Shown piece by piece: positions 1-6,555 of a DNA stretch of 14,863 nucleotides. Below the pieces are notes generated by a model, which was not told the DNA's origin, did no database searches, and was given only the letters and a program-made list of their open reading frames with translations. The translations under genes and the position numbers were made by a program. Positions within the stretch are counted from its first letter, which is position 1, and every line of letters starts with the position of its first letter. The stretch is from Candidatus Poribacteria bacterium. Lineage in GTDB: Bacteria > Poribacteria > DTPJ01 > WJIO01. The stretch spans positions 1 through 14,863 of the forward strand of contig WJIO01000398.1 of assembly GCA_014730235.1 (NCBI GenBank), written 5' to 3'.

Positions 1-120
1 CTCAACCGCTGTATATTCAGTTTCAGCATTTGACCTGACTGTATTGTGTATATATAAGCCCAAGAATAACACAAGGATCAGGACTACAGCAGAACCTGGT
101 TTTCTGATTAAATTTTTCAT
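1..120 (-). CDS. N-terminus of a membrane-anchored protein, PilX/GspK-like (partial)
   Basis: Only the first 40 codons are in the window; the frame is open to the left edge. Read from the ATG at 120 the protein begins MKNLIRKPGSAVVLILVLF, has one hydrophobic segment (about residues 9-26) and then a polar stretch containing NAETEYTAVE. A short basic start, a G-S pair, one membrane helix and a following S/E-rich stretch is the layout of the N-terminal segment of type IV pilus PilX and type II secretion GspK minor pilins, but too little is visible to be sure. Any secreted or membrane-anchored protein with an uncleaved signal would look similar. In-frame ATGs also exist at 135 and 180. None has a well-spaced Shine-Dalgarno sequence; 120 is chosen because it gives the usual short pre-helix length. 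Confidence 0.5.
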   Translation of the reverse strand, partial: MKNLIRKPGSAVVLILVLFLGLYIHNTVRSNAETEYTAVE

Positions 121-192
121 CTTCTTTATATTCATTACGCGCTTTTCAGTTAAGCGTAAAGAACATATTATGGAATTCATTTTTGTAATGGA

Positions 193-214
193 TTATCCGA
201 AATTGTTCGGATAA
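193..214. repeat. Perfect 9-bp inverted repeat in the leader of the left-edge gene
   Basis: TTATCCGAA at 193-201 and its exact complement TTCGGATAA at 206-214 are separated by 4 bases. On the minus strand the hairpin lies 13 nt before the ATG at 180 and just after a strong AGGAGG (221-228). There is no T-run after it in either direction, so it is not an intrinsic terminator. It may be an operator or a translational control hairpin. Confidence 0.5.
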
Positions 215-512
215 ATAGCCATCCTCCTCTCGATTTTTTAAATCGCTTTATTTTCATATAATTAACCAGTCTGAGTATATTTTGCAATATATGTGCCATA
301 CTGGATTGCAAATTCCTTTTTGATTCTCCTGATACCAGAGACAAATAACCTATGCAACTTTATACAAAAACAATCATATTTACTTATCTATTCCTAGCAT
401 GAGTTTTGCAACGTAAATATTGTATGAACTTTATGTCCCTGGTTAGATTTAATATGGTGTGGGTTTTAATCTTATATAATGCTTTTTCTGTTTATCTGCG
501 GAAGTTCAAAAT

Positions 513-549
513 GTGTCGGATTTTTGTCTTTAGTGTCAGGTTTTTGTCT
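513..549. repeat. Two 17-bp direct repeats, 20-bp period, upstream of a promoter
   Basis: GTGTCGGATTTTTGTCT (513-529) and GTGTCAGGTTTTTGTCT (533-549) match at 15 of 17 positions and start exactly 20 bp apart, about two helical turns. The second ends 11 bp before the -35 hexamer at 561. This spacing puts both on one DNA face just upstream of RNA polymerase, as expected for an activator or repressor that binds as a tandem dimer. The regulator is unknown. Confidence 0.6.
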
Positions 550-560
550 CTTATCTTTTC

Positions 561-589
561 TTGACAAAGAGGTATTAGCATGTTAGAAT
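561..589 (+). promoter_or_regulatory. Sigma-70 promoter with extended -10
   Basis: TTGACA (561-566, perfect -35), a 17-bp spacer, and TAGAAT (584-589, 5 of 6 matches to TATAAT), preceded by TG at 581-582 to give the extended -10 pattern TGnTAnAAT. The predicted start is near 596. It points at the sigma-like gene at 922 or at a small RNA/small ORF in between. Confidence 0.7.
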
Positions 590-720
590 CATCAAGCCTT
601 TTAACTAACAAACCGACCTTTGAATGTCCTTCCAGCCGGGGGGACAGACTTATTCATCATCTATCCAGCATCAATCTAACTTGTGCAATGTGCTGGTGTG
701 TCTTTTTAAGCAGCTTTTGA
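580..720 (+). CDS. Possible 46-aa cysteine-containing small ORF (doubtful)
   Basis: ATG at 580 is preceded by AGAGG (568-572) with a 7-nt spacer, and the frame runs 46 codons to TGA at 718-720. The predicted product starts MLESSSLLTNKP and ends with a cysteine cluster (TCAMCWC) before a hydrophobic tail. The ribosome-binding site and start lie inside the 561-589 promoter, so if that promoter is used the transcript would begin downstream of this start codon. The two readings are exclusive unless a transcript from further upstream exists. An overlapping frame (624-749, 41 aa) is also open, which weakens the case. No family is recognised. Confidence 0.15.
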   Translation: MLESSSLLTNKPTFECPSSRGDRLIHHLSSINLTCAMCWCVFLSSF

Positions 721-921
721 AAAAGTTGTTTGAGTCCTCAAATATCTGAAAGCCTTAAGCAAAATCCCTTATATCCCCATCAAAATTATTCTGGAATAGA
801 TCATAAGCCACCAAATGGTCAAAGGAAATAATTATCCCATCTGCCTGTGGGTATATGTCATTTTGGTTGCGCTGATAATTGATTTTCCGGGGTAAATAGA
901 AAACCACGGGGGGTGGTCAAC

Positions 922-1308
922 ATGTCCAGTTTTAACCCTGATTTCTGGGAAATACCTGTTGAATTTCATAAACTTGAGGAGTTTGATACCAGATGTGCTT
1001 TGTATTATGAGACTAATGACGAGAGAGAATCCCGGTGGCTGCGTGAAGAAAAACAAAAACAGATAATGCCAAGACTAATGGATATTATAGAAAATGAGCT
1101 TACCGCAAAGCAGCGTCAGGCGGTAATTCTCTATTTCTTTGGTTGTAAAACCCAGGAGGAAATAGGTGAGATCATGGGTATACCCCATCAGGTCGTTAGT
1201 CAGCATATATACGGCATCAAGCGCAACGGAAAAAAAATCGGCGGGGCCATGTCAAAAATCCGTAAAGCCTGTAAAGAACAGGGTATATACCTTCAGGAGG
1301 CATCTTGA
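922..1308 (+). CDS. Small sigma-70 region-4-like HTH regulator
   Basis: A 128-residue soluble protein. The C-terminal half (about residues 59-115) reads as sigma-70 region 4: LTAKQRQAVILYFFGCKTQEE, then the helix-turn-helix EEIGEIMGIPHQVVSQHIYG, matching the LT..QR.V..L...G.T..EIA..LG.....V...... pattern. The N-terminal half (NPDFWEIP, an acidic/aromatic stretch and a charged helix) shows no region 2, so the protein should not recognise a -10 element like a complete sigma factor. It is more likely a stand-alone DNA-binding regulator, as in the proteins annotated as sigma-factor-like HTH proteins. The frame is open from a GTG at 913; ATG at 922 is preferred because the G-rich stretch 908-916 then sits at Shine-Dalgarno distance. 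ACCAC/GTGGT (903-907, 913-917) could fold over that stretch. No partner gene is adjacent in the same direction. Confidence 0.75.
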   Translation: MSSFNPDFWEIPVEFHKLEEFDTRCALYYETNDERESRWLREEKQKQIMPRLMDIIENELTAKQRQAVILYFFGCKTQEEIGEIMGIPHQVVSQHIYGIKRNGKKIGGAMSKIRKACKEQGIYLQEAS

Positions 1309-1379
1309 AATGATGATTGCTTATATTTCTAAAATTAACTAAAACCAGATGTTGCAGTGCTTAAAGAGACACTAGCAAA

Positions 1380-1482
1380 TGAAAATGCTATCAGGCTGTC
1401 ATTCCTGCGAAACTCTTATTCCTTTTTGCTCAAGCTTTTTCAAAAAGTTTGAAGCAGGAATGACAGCCTGATAGCATTTTCA
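1380..1482. repeat. 103-bp element with 29-bp perfect inverted repeats (MITE/REP-like)
   Basis: Arm 1380-1408 (starts TGAAAATGCTATCAGGC) is the exact reverse complement of 1454-1482. The 45-bp centre holds a second near-palindrome (CAAGCTTTTT 1431-1440 with AAAAAGTTTG 1442-1451), so the whole folds into a nested hairpin. The tips of the arms contain TCATTCCTGC, which resembles widely scattered intergenic repeats of the TCATTCCYGCGAAAG type. AAT directly flanks both sides (1378-1380 overlaps the arm by one base; 1482-1484), possibly a short target duplication. It sits between two convergent genes and may also end transcription from either side. Confidence 0.75.
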
Positions 1483-1523
1483 ATTATAGCCACACTAAAG
1501 CCGGAAGAACCTTTAGCTATAAT
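1483..1523 (-). terminator. Hairpin just after the porin gene, possible terminator
   Basis: ATTATAG (1483-1489) pairs with CTATAAT (1517-1523) and CTAAAG (1495-1500) pairs with CTTTAG (1511-1516), giving an interrupted stem starting 3 bp after the porin stop codon. There is no clear U-run on the minus strand, so termination here is uncertain. The large 1380-1482 hairpin follows immediately. Confidence 0.3.
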
Positions 1524-1526
1524 GTC

Positions 1527-2681
1527 TTACTGTAATATAGCGACATCAAAATTATACTGAAAATTCAAATATAATATATTATCCCCCAGATCAGGAAAGC
1601 CAGCCTCCTCAGTTTCTTTTATCATATAATTTAGCTGTAACCGCATGTTTTTCATAGGGATAACATTAATGCCAAAGGTGGTGTTGCGCTGGTGGGTGGA
1701 TATGCCGTTTTCGTGGAGTCTGAATGTGTAGGTGTCGTATCTTGCGCCTGCCTGTAGCAGTTCTTTTACCAGCCAGCAGAGGATTCTGACTTCGTATCCC
1801 TGATAATAGAGGGATGTTTCGGTGCTGTAAAAGTAATCGTCTTTTACCTTGCCTTCTCCGTACATAAACCCCGCCTGAAAACGTGATATGTTGGTATGGA
1901 AATCAGCCGACCATGACTGGCGTTCCAAATCGAAAACGGTTTTGCCGTCGTTGAATAGCACGTTGTTGTGGGTGTTCCGGGAATAATGTCCGCCTATACC
2001 CATCCAACTTATGGGTGTAATGTTAATCCTTCCGCCGTAAAAGTAATCGCCAAAGCTGTTGCTGTATAGAAATTCCTTGCTTTCAGGCCCGCCTATAAAT
2101 AGGTTTGCACCAAGTCCATTTCCCACCATGAGAAAATATGAGAACATCTGTTTGTTTTTGTCAGGGCCTGCCTTTCCCTTTAACCCGATTCCCAGATCCC
2201 GGCTGTAGGATCGGTTGCCGTAAAATGCGCTGTAATATGGCGTTCTGGACAAAGACCAGTCAGTTATATAGCCTGATAAGGTGGATCGGGAGATAAAATC
2301 CAGTTCTGAATCGCTGATGAGAGCTTCATATAACGAGGGTATTTTCATCTGTCCTGCGTATATATTTATTAGTTCATGGGGATGCCATTTAGCATAAGCG
2401 TCCAGAACTGCAACCCTTTCTTCCAGCCGAATCTGTATTCTCCCGTCTAATTTTGTGTCCGGATTTTTGTAGTTAAACGCTACGCGTCCTTGTTTGAGGT
2501 TAAATCCGCTGGTTGTATCGGCTGCCAGTATTCCTGTGGTGGCCTGCCTGACCTGGTTTTCGTTTTCCTCGTATATATCATACCAGAGGCTTAAATTTCC
2601 CTCTATGTCCAGTTGCTGCGAATATGAAAGTGAAGCTGAAAAGATTATAATGATTGCTGCAAAGATAATCGTTCGCTGCAT
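1527..2681 (-). CDS. Outer-membrane beta-barrel porin, phosphate-selective O/P type
   Basis: A 384-residue protein with a signal peptide (about residues 1-21, hydrophobic IIFAAIIIIF then SASLSYS|QQ). The mature part alternates short amphipathic strands rich in Y, F and W with turns. Features resembling the phosphate-selective porin O/P family are an early GNLSLWYD strand, a KQGRVAFNY segment, a LDAYAKWHP strand followed by IYAGQMKIP, and RDLGIGLKG. These porins form trimeric channels in the outer membrane, often anion-selective; the substrate cannot be read here. The C-terminus is a strand (YLNFQYNFDVAILQ) that ends in Q rather than the usual aromatic residue. It is the last gene after tupABC and the diheme gene, separated from the latter by a 34-bp palindrome. 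Its ribosome-binding site is weak (AAAGGG well upstream of the ATG). Its place in the unit suggests tungstate/molybdate or another oxyanion as substrate, which is inference. Confidence 0.75.
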   Translation of the reverse strand: MQRTIIFAAIIIIFSASLSYSQQLDIEGNLSLWYDIYEENENQVRQATTGILAADTTSGFNLKQGRVAFNYKNPDTKLDGRIQIRLEERVAVLDAYAKWHPHELINIYAGQMKIPSLYEALISDSELDFISRSTLSGYITDWSLSRTPYYSAFYGNRSYSRDLGIGLKGKAGPDKNKQMFSYFLMVGNGLGANLFIGGPESKEFLYSNSFGDYFYGGRINITPISWMGIGGHYSRNTHNNVLFNDGKTVFDLERQSWSADFHTNISRFQAGFMYGEGKVKDDYFYSTETSLYYQGYEVRILCWLVKELLQAGARYDTYTFRLHENGISTHQRNTTFGINVIPMKNMRLQLNYMIKETEEAGFPDLGDNILYLNFQYNFDVAILQ

Positions 2682-2703
2682 AGGTTATACTACCCTTTAA
2701 AAT

Positions 2704-2737
2704 GATAACTGGTCGGGTGATCACCCGACCAGTTATC
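2704..2737 (-). terminator. Perfect 34-bp palindrome between diheme and porin genes (attenuator/terminator)
   Basis: 2704-2737 equals its own reverse complement. As RNA on the minus strand it makes a 14-bp GC-containing stem (GATAACTGGTCGGG) with a UGAUCA loop, starting 16 nt after the diheme stop codon and followed by AUUUUAAA. The U-run is short, so partial termination or an mRNA-processing/stability hairpin is likelier than a full stop. The porin ATG lies only 22 nt further on, leaving no room for a separate promoter. Confidence 0.6.
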
Positions 2738-2752
2738 GCTATTGGTCTATAT

Positions 2753-3934
2753 TTATTGTACGTTATGTCCGTATATTATAAGCTGACCCGCGTCTATATA
2801 GGCCCAGCCGCCGTTCATGTAGTCAAATTCCTCGACGCCCGCGGGCATAGGGTCAATTCTTATGGCGATTACGCCTCGAACCATCGCACCGGCGTTATGG
2901 TCAGCGTCTTCATTGAAGTCGTAACCGTCGTCACAACCGGAAGGTGAATATTTCAAACCTCTGTCCGGCTGTCCGGGATCTGTTTGGGGAACTACTATAC
3001 GGAGAGGGCCTTCTCCATTGATCCTTCCGCTGGATGCTTCCAGGTATGATGTATCAAGGGGGATACCGTCTTTCTCATAGGCCATTATAAGGTAATGTTC
3101 TCCGGATATGGGTTCACCATCCACCAGTCCGGCTGGCATATCTTCCGGGTAAATAACAAAACCGCAGTCAGGGCCCTGGGTATCTACATCGAGACCTGAG
3201 TAGAATAAAGGCTGTGGAAACTTCTTATCTACATACTCTATAGGCAGGGATTTCATATATCCATCCGGGGCTATTATTGTTATTCCTGTTGCACCACTAA
3301 GGTCTATTCCCTGGCTGTCAAGCAGATCTTTGATCTTTACGCCTTTGTAGGTAACATAATCATCAAATTGCTGTTTTGTGGTGTTTGACAGCATGAACTG
3401 GCTGTGGGAAGGCATAGCCTTTAACTCATCCAGTGTGACTATTTTCAGTGTTGCCACCTGCTGTCCCGGTTGACTCATTTCACTGCCCGGATATCTTTCG
3501 GCCATAAGTTCTTCGTCGTTGGGATAGCCATCTCTGTCTGAGTCTTTGTCCTTGATTTCCTTTAGTGCGTTCATGTCACGACCCGCATCGTAATAATCAA
3601 TACCAAAGGCGTTCAGGGTTTCTATAGGTGTATGGCCTGTTTCATCCAACAGCAGCTTGTGGCAATAATCACATGCACTGCTAACCAGTTGACCATCTTC
3701 TATTTCTCCTGTATGGCATGTCTGGCAGTCGTCCAGACGGGTACCTACCAGGGATGGATAGACGCTGACCAGGTTATTGCTGTCTATGTCGTTTTCGTGA
3801 CCTTTATAAGCCCTGGAAGAAACCATTGCTTCCATTTCTTCTTCATCATCCGATTCATCGCAACCCGGAAATGCGCACAAAAACAGCACAAGTACAGATA
3901 CAAGCAAGCTAAACCCAAAAAGTCTTTTCTTCAT
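2753..3934 (-). CDS. GEGP-motif diheme c-type cytochrome with molybdopterin-oxidoreductase-like domain
   Basis: A 393-residue exported protein. A signal sequence (1-24) ends in AFPGC with Cys25, probably the lipidated residue, although Phe at -3 is unusual; Asp follows at +2. Two heme c motifs follow: CQTCH (70-74) and CDYCH (88-92). DKDSDRDGYPND (129-140) resembles an EF-hand/thrombospondin-3-type calcium loop. From about residue 195 the chain resembles the sulfite-oxidase/molybdopterin oxidoreductase fold (YKGVKIKDLL, APDGYMKSLP, YLIMAYEKDGIPL, GEGPLRIVVPQ). GEGP (307-310) recalls the proteins annotated as GEGP motif-containing diheme proteins. No cysteine lies between residues 92 and 256, so the usual metal-ligand Cys ahead of the W/Y-x-G-V segment is absent and cofactor binding is doubtful. 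A good AGGAG (3941-3945) precedes the ATG. It starts 20 bp after tupC. A periplasmic electron-transfer role is inferred. Confidence 0.8.
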   Translation of the reverse strand: MKKRLFGFSLLVSVLVLFLCAFPGCDESDDEEEMEAMVSSRAYKGHENDIDSNNLVSVYPSLVGTRLDDCQTCHTGEIEDGQLVSSACDYCHKLLLDETGHTPIETLNAFGIDYYDAGRDMNALKEIKDKDSDRDGYPNDEELMAERYPGSEMSQPGQQVATLKIVTLDELKAMPSHSQFMLSNTTKQQFDDYVTYKGVKIKDLLDSQGIDLSGATGITIIAPDGYMKSLPIEYVDKKFPQPLFYSGLDVDTQGPDCGFVIYPEDMPAGLVDGEPISGEHYLIMAYEKDGIPLDTSYLEASSGRINGEGPLRIVVPQTDPGQPDRGLKYSPSGCDDGYDFNEDADHNAGAMVRGVIAIRIDPMPAGVEEFDYMNGGWAYIDAGQLIIYGHNVQ

Positions 3935-3954
3935 TTGATTCTCCTGTTAAATTA

Positions 3955-4968
3955 CTAAAACAAATGGACATCTGAATCCTTGAAAGATACATAAATATTT
4001 TTCTCAAAGATGTCCGAATCCCTGAACTGGAATTCTTCACGCTTTATCAAAGCTACCAGTTCAATACCAATGTCTACTACTGCTCTTACTTTTTCATTTT
4101 CTAAAGCCACTGAGGTGATCTTCCCATCAAAGCAGTTTTGGTCTTCCGGTGATTTTTTAGAAGATATGCTTATATTTTGGGGGTTGATGTAGATTCCTGA
4201 TTCACCTTTTTTATTTTCAGCCGTTTTTAGCTGAATCCCCTCCTTAATCTCTATAATACAGCCGCTTTTACCTGGCTTGCAGCAGCCAAAGAAGATGTTT
4301 TCAGGACTGCTGCCAATAATTTTTCCATCCAGAAGTGATACAATTTTATCTGTAATCCTGTGAGCTTGAGACAGATCGTGGGTTGTAAAAACTACGGTAG
4401 TTCCTTTTTGCGTGTTTATTTCATGGATCAGGGATTCAATAGCTTTTACGTTTCGCCTGTCCACGTTAGCTGTGGGTTCGTCCATAAACAACAGCCTGGG
4501 TTCCAGCGCCAATGCCCGGGCCAGAGCCACCCGTTGGGTCTCACCCGCCGACAAGTTCCTGGCCTTGCGTTCCTCAAATCCATAAAGACCAACCTGTTCC
4601 AGAGAATTTTTTATCAAATCTCTGATCTGTTCTTTTCCGTAATCCCTGACCCGAAGGCCGTAAGCCACGTTTTTATATACGCTGGTATTAAAAAGCACAG
4701 GTGACTGCATAACCAGGGTCATCTGCCGTCGTATGTCCAGAGCTTTCCTGGAATTCGGATTAATTTCTGATCCGTCGAAATATATATGACCTGAAGTAGA
4801 GGCTTCAAGCAGATTGAGTATCTTAAGTAAAGTTGTTTTCCCGGAACCGTTGGGACCTACCAGCGCATAAATAGAACCTGTTTTAAACTCCAGTTCCGGT
4901 ATATCCAGCACCCTTTTACCATCATAATCTTTCTTTAATTTTTCAACCCGGATGATAGCCGAATCCAT
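3955..4968 (-). CDS. tupC: Tungstate ABC transporter ATP-binding protein
   Basis: A 337-residue ATPase that powers oxyanion import from the cytoplasmic side of the TupB permease. Visible motifs are Walker A GPNGSGKTT (38-46), Q-loop Q88, ABC signature LSAGE (139-143), Walker B LLFMDEP (159-165) and H-loop TTHD (195-198). Residues from about 255 form an extra C-terminal domain with beta-rich segments (IYINPQNISISS, KITSVALENEKVRAVVDIG) like the TOBE/Mop-type regulatory domains of molybdate and tungstate importers, which may sense the oxyanion. A cysteine group (FFGCCKPGKSGC, 227-237) sits in the linker and is unusual. The gene starts 4 bp after tupB with GGAG about 9 nt before the ATG. The molybdate ATPase ModC is the alternative, but the TupA and TupB neighbours favour tungstate. 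Confidence 0.9.
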   Translation of the reverse strand: MDSAIIRVEKLKKDYDGKRVLDIPELEFKTGSIYALVGPNGSGKTTLLKILNLLEASTSGHIYFDGSEINPNSRKALDIRRQMTLVMQSPVLFNTSVYKNVAYGLRVRDYGKEQIRDLIKNSLEQVGLYGFEERKARNLSAGETQRVALARALALEPRLLFMDEPTANVDRRNVKAIESLIHEINTQKGTTVVFTTHDLSQAHRITDKIVSLLDGKIIGSSPENIFFGCCKPGKSGCIIEIKEGIQLKTAENKKGESGIYINPQNISISSKKSPEDQNCFDGKITSVALENEKVRAVVDIGIELVALIKREEFQFRDSDIFEKNIYVSFKDSDVHLF

Positions 4969-4972
4969 ACTT

Positions 4973-5674
4973 TTATCTCCGTTGAAAGTGGGGAAAAATC
5001 GTGTTAAGCAGTAATGCTACGATTACCAGGTGTATCAGCATAAGGATAATACCCAGAGCGATGCCTACAGCAAATTCTCCCATACTTGTCTGTAGGGCTA
5101 TAGCTGTGCTTATGGTTCTGGTAACGCCCCGAATATTCCCACCCAGCATCATGGCTGCCCCTACTTCGCCAATGATCCTGCCAAATCCTGTTATTACTGC
5201 CACCAGTAATCCCAGCTTTGCCTCGAAGATTACCGCCGATGCTGCCTGTCGACTGCTTGCGCCCAGGGTTAAAGCTGTTTCCTTTACCTTTGCATCAACG
5301 CTTTGTACTGCTGATATGGTCAAAGCCGTTATTATGGGAACAGCCAGGATAAACTGGCCTATTATCATGGCCGTAGGAGTATATAGAATATCCATAAAAC
5401 CAAAGGGCCCGCGACGGGATATAAACGAATATACCATCAAACCCACCACCACAGTAGGCAGGGCCATCAGCGTATTTAATATGGTAACCAGAAACCTTTT
5501 ACCCCTGAAATTCTTTACAGCTATTAAAAATCCCAGAGGCAAACCCACAATTGAGGCAAATATTATAGCCGTGAATGAAACCCGCAGGGATATAAAAACT
5601 GCGTTAAAGACTTCTCCATCAAAGGTAAATATCAGGTATAAGGCCTGCCTGAAGCCATCGAGAATATAGTCCAT
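4973..5674 (-). CDS. tupB: Tungstate ABC transporter permease
   Basis: A 233-residue integral inner-membrane protein with about five to six hydrophobic helices (for example FTAIIFASIVGLPLGFLIAV, MIIGQFILAVPIITALTIS, LGIILMLIHLVIVALLL). The cytoplasmic EAA-type loop that docks on the ATPase is visible as KETALTLGASSRQAA and following residues (about 131-145). The length and ALPTVVVGLMVY and RIIGEVGAAMMLGGN segments match TupB and the related permeases of molybdate/tungstate type. The ATG lies 2 bp after the tupA stop codon, with AGG of the last tupA codon acting as a weak ribosome-binding site, so translation is probably coupled to tupA. Confidence 0.9.
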   Translation of the reverse strand: MDYILDGFRQALYLIFTFDGEVFNAVFISLRVSFTAIIFASIVGLPLGFLIAVKNFRGKRFLVTILNTLMALPTVVVGLMVYSFISRRGPFGFMDILYTPTAMIIGQFILAVPIITALTISAVQSVDAKVKETALTLGASSRQAASAVIFEAKLGLLVAVITGFGRIIGEVGAAMMLGGNIRGVTRTISTAIALQTSMGEFAVGIALGIILMLIHLVIVALLLNTIFPHFQRR

Positions 5675-5676
5675 TA

Positions 5677-6483
5677 TTACCTAACAGCCATAGGGTGAAA
5701 AAGTCTCTCACCGTCTTTCTTAAAATCCGCTATGATCTTCTGGCCATCCACAGATGTTACCCATCCTATCAATGCCATTGCATGAACATATTTCACGTGC
5801 TGATGTTTGGCGGGGTTTACAGCTATTATACCGTAGGGATTAGCCAGCCTTTCTGTATCTCCCTCCAACTGGATTACCAGATCAATTTTATCTTTGTAGG
5901 CCAGATATGTTCCCCGGTCGGAGATGGTATAAGCCTGCTTTTCATCGGCTATCTGTAGGGTTGCTCCCATTCCCTGGCCTGTTTCCATGTACCAGCTTCC
6001 CGATGGCTCGATGCCTGATTTTTCCCACAATAGTTTTTCCCGCTTATGCGTGCCGGAGTCGTCACCTCTGGATACAAAGGATATTTTCTTTTCGCTGATC
6101 ATCTTCATAGCCTTAAGAGCGTCTTCAGCTTCTTTTAATCCCGCAGGATCATCAGCCGGGCCCAGGATTACAAAGTCGTTATACATTACATCTCTGCGAT
6201 TGGCACCGTATCCTTCTGAAACAAATTTATCCTCCGCGCTCCGGGCATGCACCAGAACCACGTCCACATCACCATTTTCACCCAATGCCAGAGCCTTGCC
6301 TGTTCCCACAGCGATAACGTCCACCCGTATATCAAACTGCTTTTCAAAGGGTGGCAGTAGTTCCATCAAAAGGCCCGAATTGTCTGTGCTTGTAGTCGTT
6401 GCCATCTTCAAACGCGTTTCTGCAAAAGCGAAAGAGGAAGTGGTTAAAGTAAGTACTAAGATCAAAAATACCAGTTTCTTCAT
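5677..6483 (-). CDS. tupA: Tungstate-binding periplasmic protein
   Basis: A 268-residue solute-binding protein with signal peptide 1-21 (cleavage after AFA, before ETRLKMATT). TTTSTDNSG (29-37) near the mature N-terminus, VGTGKALALGENGDVDVVLVH (59-79) and SRGDDSGTH (138-146) are the conserved oxyanion-binding segments of TupA; the T/S-rich loop and SRGD.SGTH distinguish it from ModA. It captures tungstate in the periplasm and hands it to TupB. A good ribosome-binding site (GGGAG) precedes the ATG by about 8 nt. It is the first gene after the riboswitch and intrinsic terminator, so expression of the unit should depend on cofactor status. Confidence 0.93.
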   Translation of the reverse strand: MKKLVFLILVLTLTTSSFAFAETRLKMATTTSTDNSGLLMELLPPFEKQFDIRVDVIAVGTGKALALGENGDVDVVLVHARSAEDKFVSEGYGANRRDVMYNDFVILGPADDPAGLKEAEDALKAMKMISEKKISFVSRGDDSGTHKREKLLWEKSGIEPSGSWYMETGQGMGATLQIADEKQAYTISDRGTYLAYKDKIDLVIQLEGDTERLANPYGIIAVNPAKHQHVKYVHAMALIGWVTSVDGQKIIADFKKDGERLFHPMAVR

Positions 6484-6555
6484 GCTCTTCTCCCGTGAAT
6501 ATTTAATTAATTACCGATTCGCTGATCACAGATTACGGATCACGATAAAAAACCA

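Larger units (their letters stand above)
181..912. other. Long AT-rich intergenic region with promoter, direct repeats and hairpins
   Basis: About 730 bp lie between the divergent left-edge gene (minus) and the sigma-like gene (plus), and no convincing long gene is present. From left to right it holds: the 193-214 inverted repeat; a small hairpin CGATTT/AAATCG (232-246); two 17-bp direct repeats (513-529, 533-549); an extended -10 sigma-70 promoter (561-589); and a hairpin cluster consisting of CCAGCA 665-670 with TGCTGG 691-696, CAGCTTTT 711-718 with AAAAGTTG 721-728 (one G-U pair), and TTTGAG 729-734 with CTCAAA 737-742. A short open frame at 580-720 is described separately. I see no clear second promoter between 750 and 912, so the sigma-like gene may be read from the 561-589 promoter through a leader of about 325 nt. 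Confidence 0.6.

Noticed and set aside
513-549. CRISPR-like repeat
   Set aside because: Only two copies with a 3-bp gap and no spacers; better read as tandem protein-binding sites.
624-749. 41-codon plus-strand frame in the intergenic region
   Set aside because: No ribosome-binding site and it overlaps the alternative 580-720 frame and hairpins.
832-1056. 74-codon minus-strand frame overlapping the sigma-like gene start
   Set aside because: Overlaps a well-supported regulator on the opposite strand; no ribosome-binding site or family.
3632-3958. 108-codon plus-strand frame opposite the diheme gene
   Set aside because: Shadow of a gene with heme motifs and a signal peptide; nothing supports the antisense product.
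5001-5669. 222-codon plus-strand frame opposite tupB
   Set aside because: Antisense shadow of a clear permease gene; no recognisable domain.
3955-6483. Molybdate transporter modABC
   Set aside because: The TTTSTDNSG and SRGDDSGTH motifs of the binding protein and the three-gene order fit TupABC better than ModABC.
6523-6543. GATCACAGATTACGGATCACG degenerate short repeats upstream of tupA as a regulatory operator
   Set aside because: Low-complexity direct repeats without dyad symmetry, downstream of the terminator; could be simple repeat decay.
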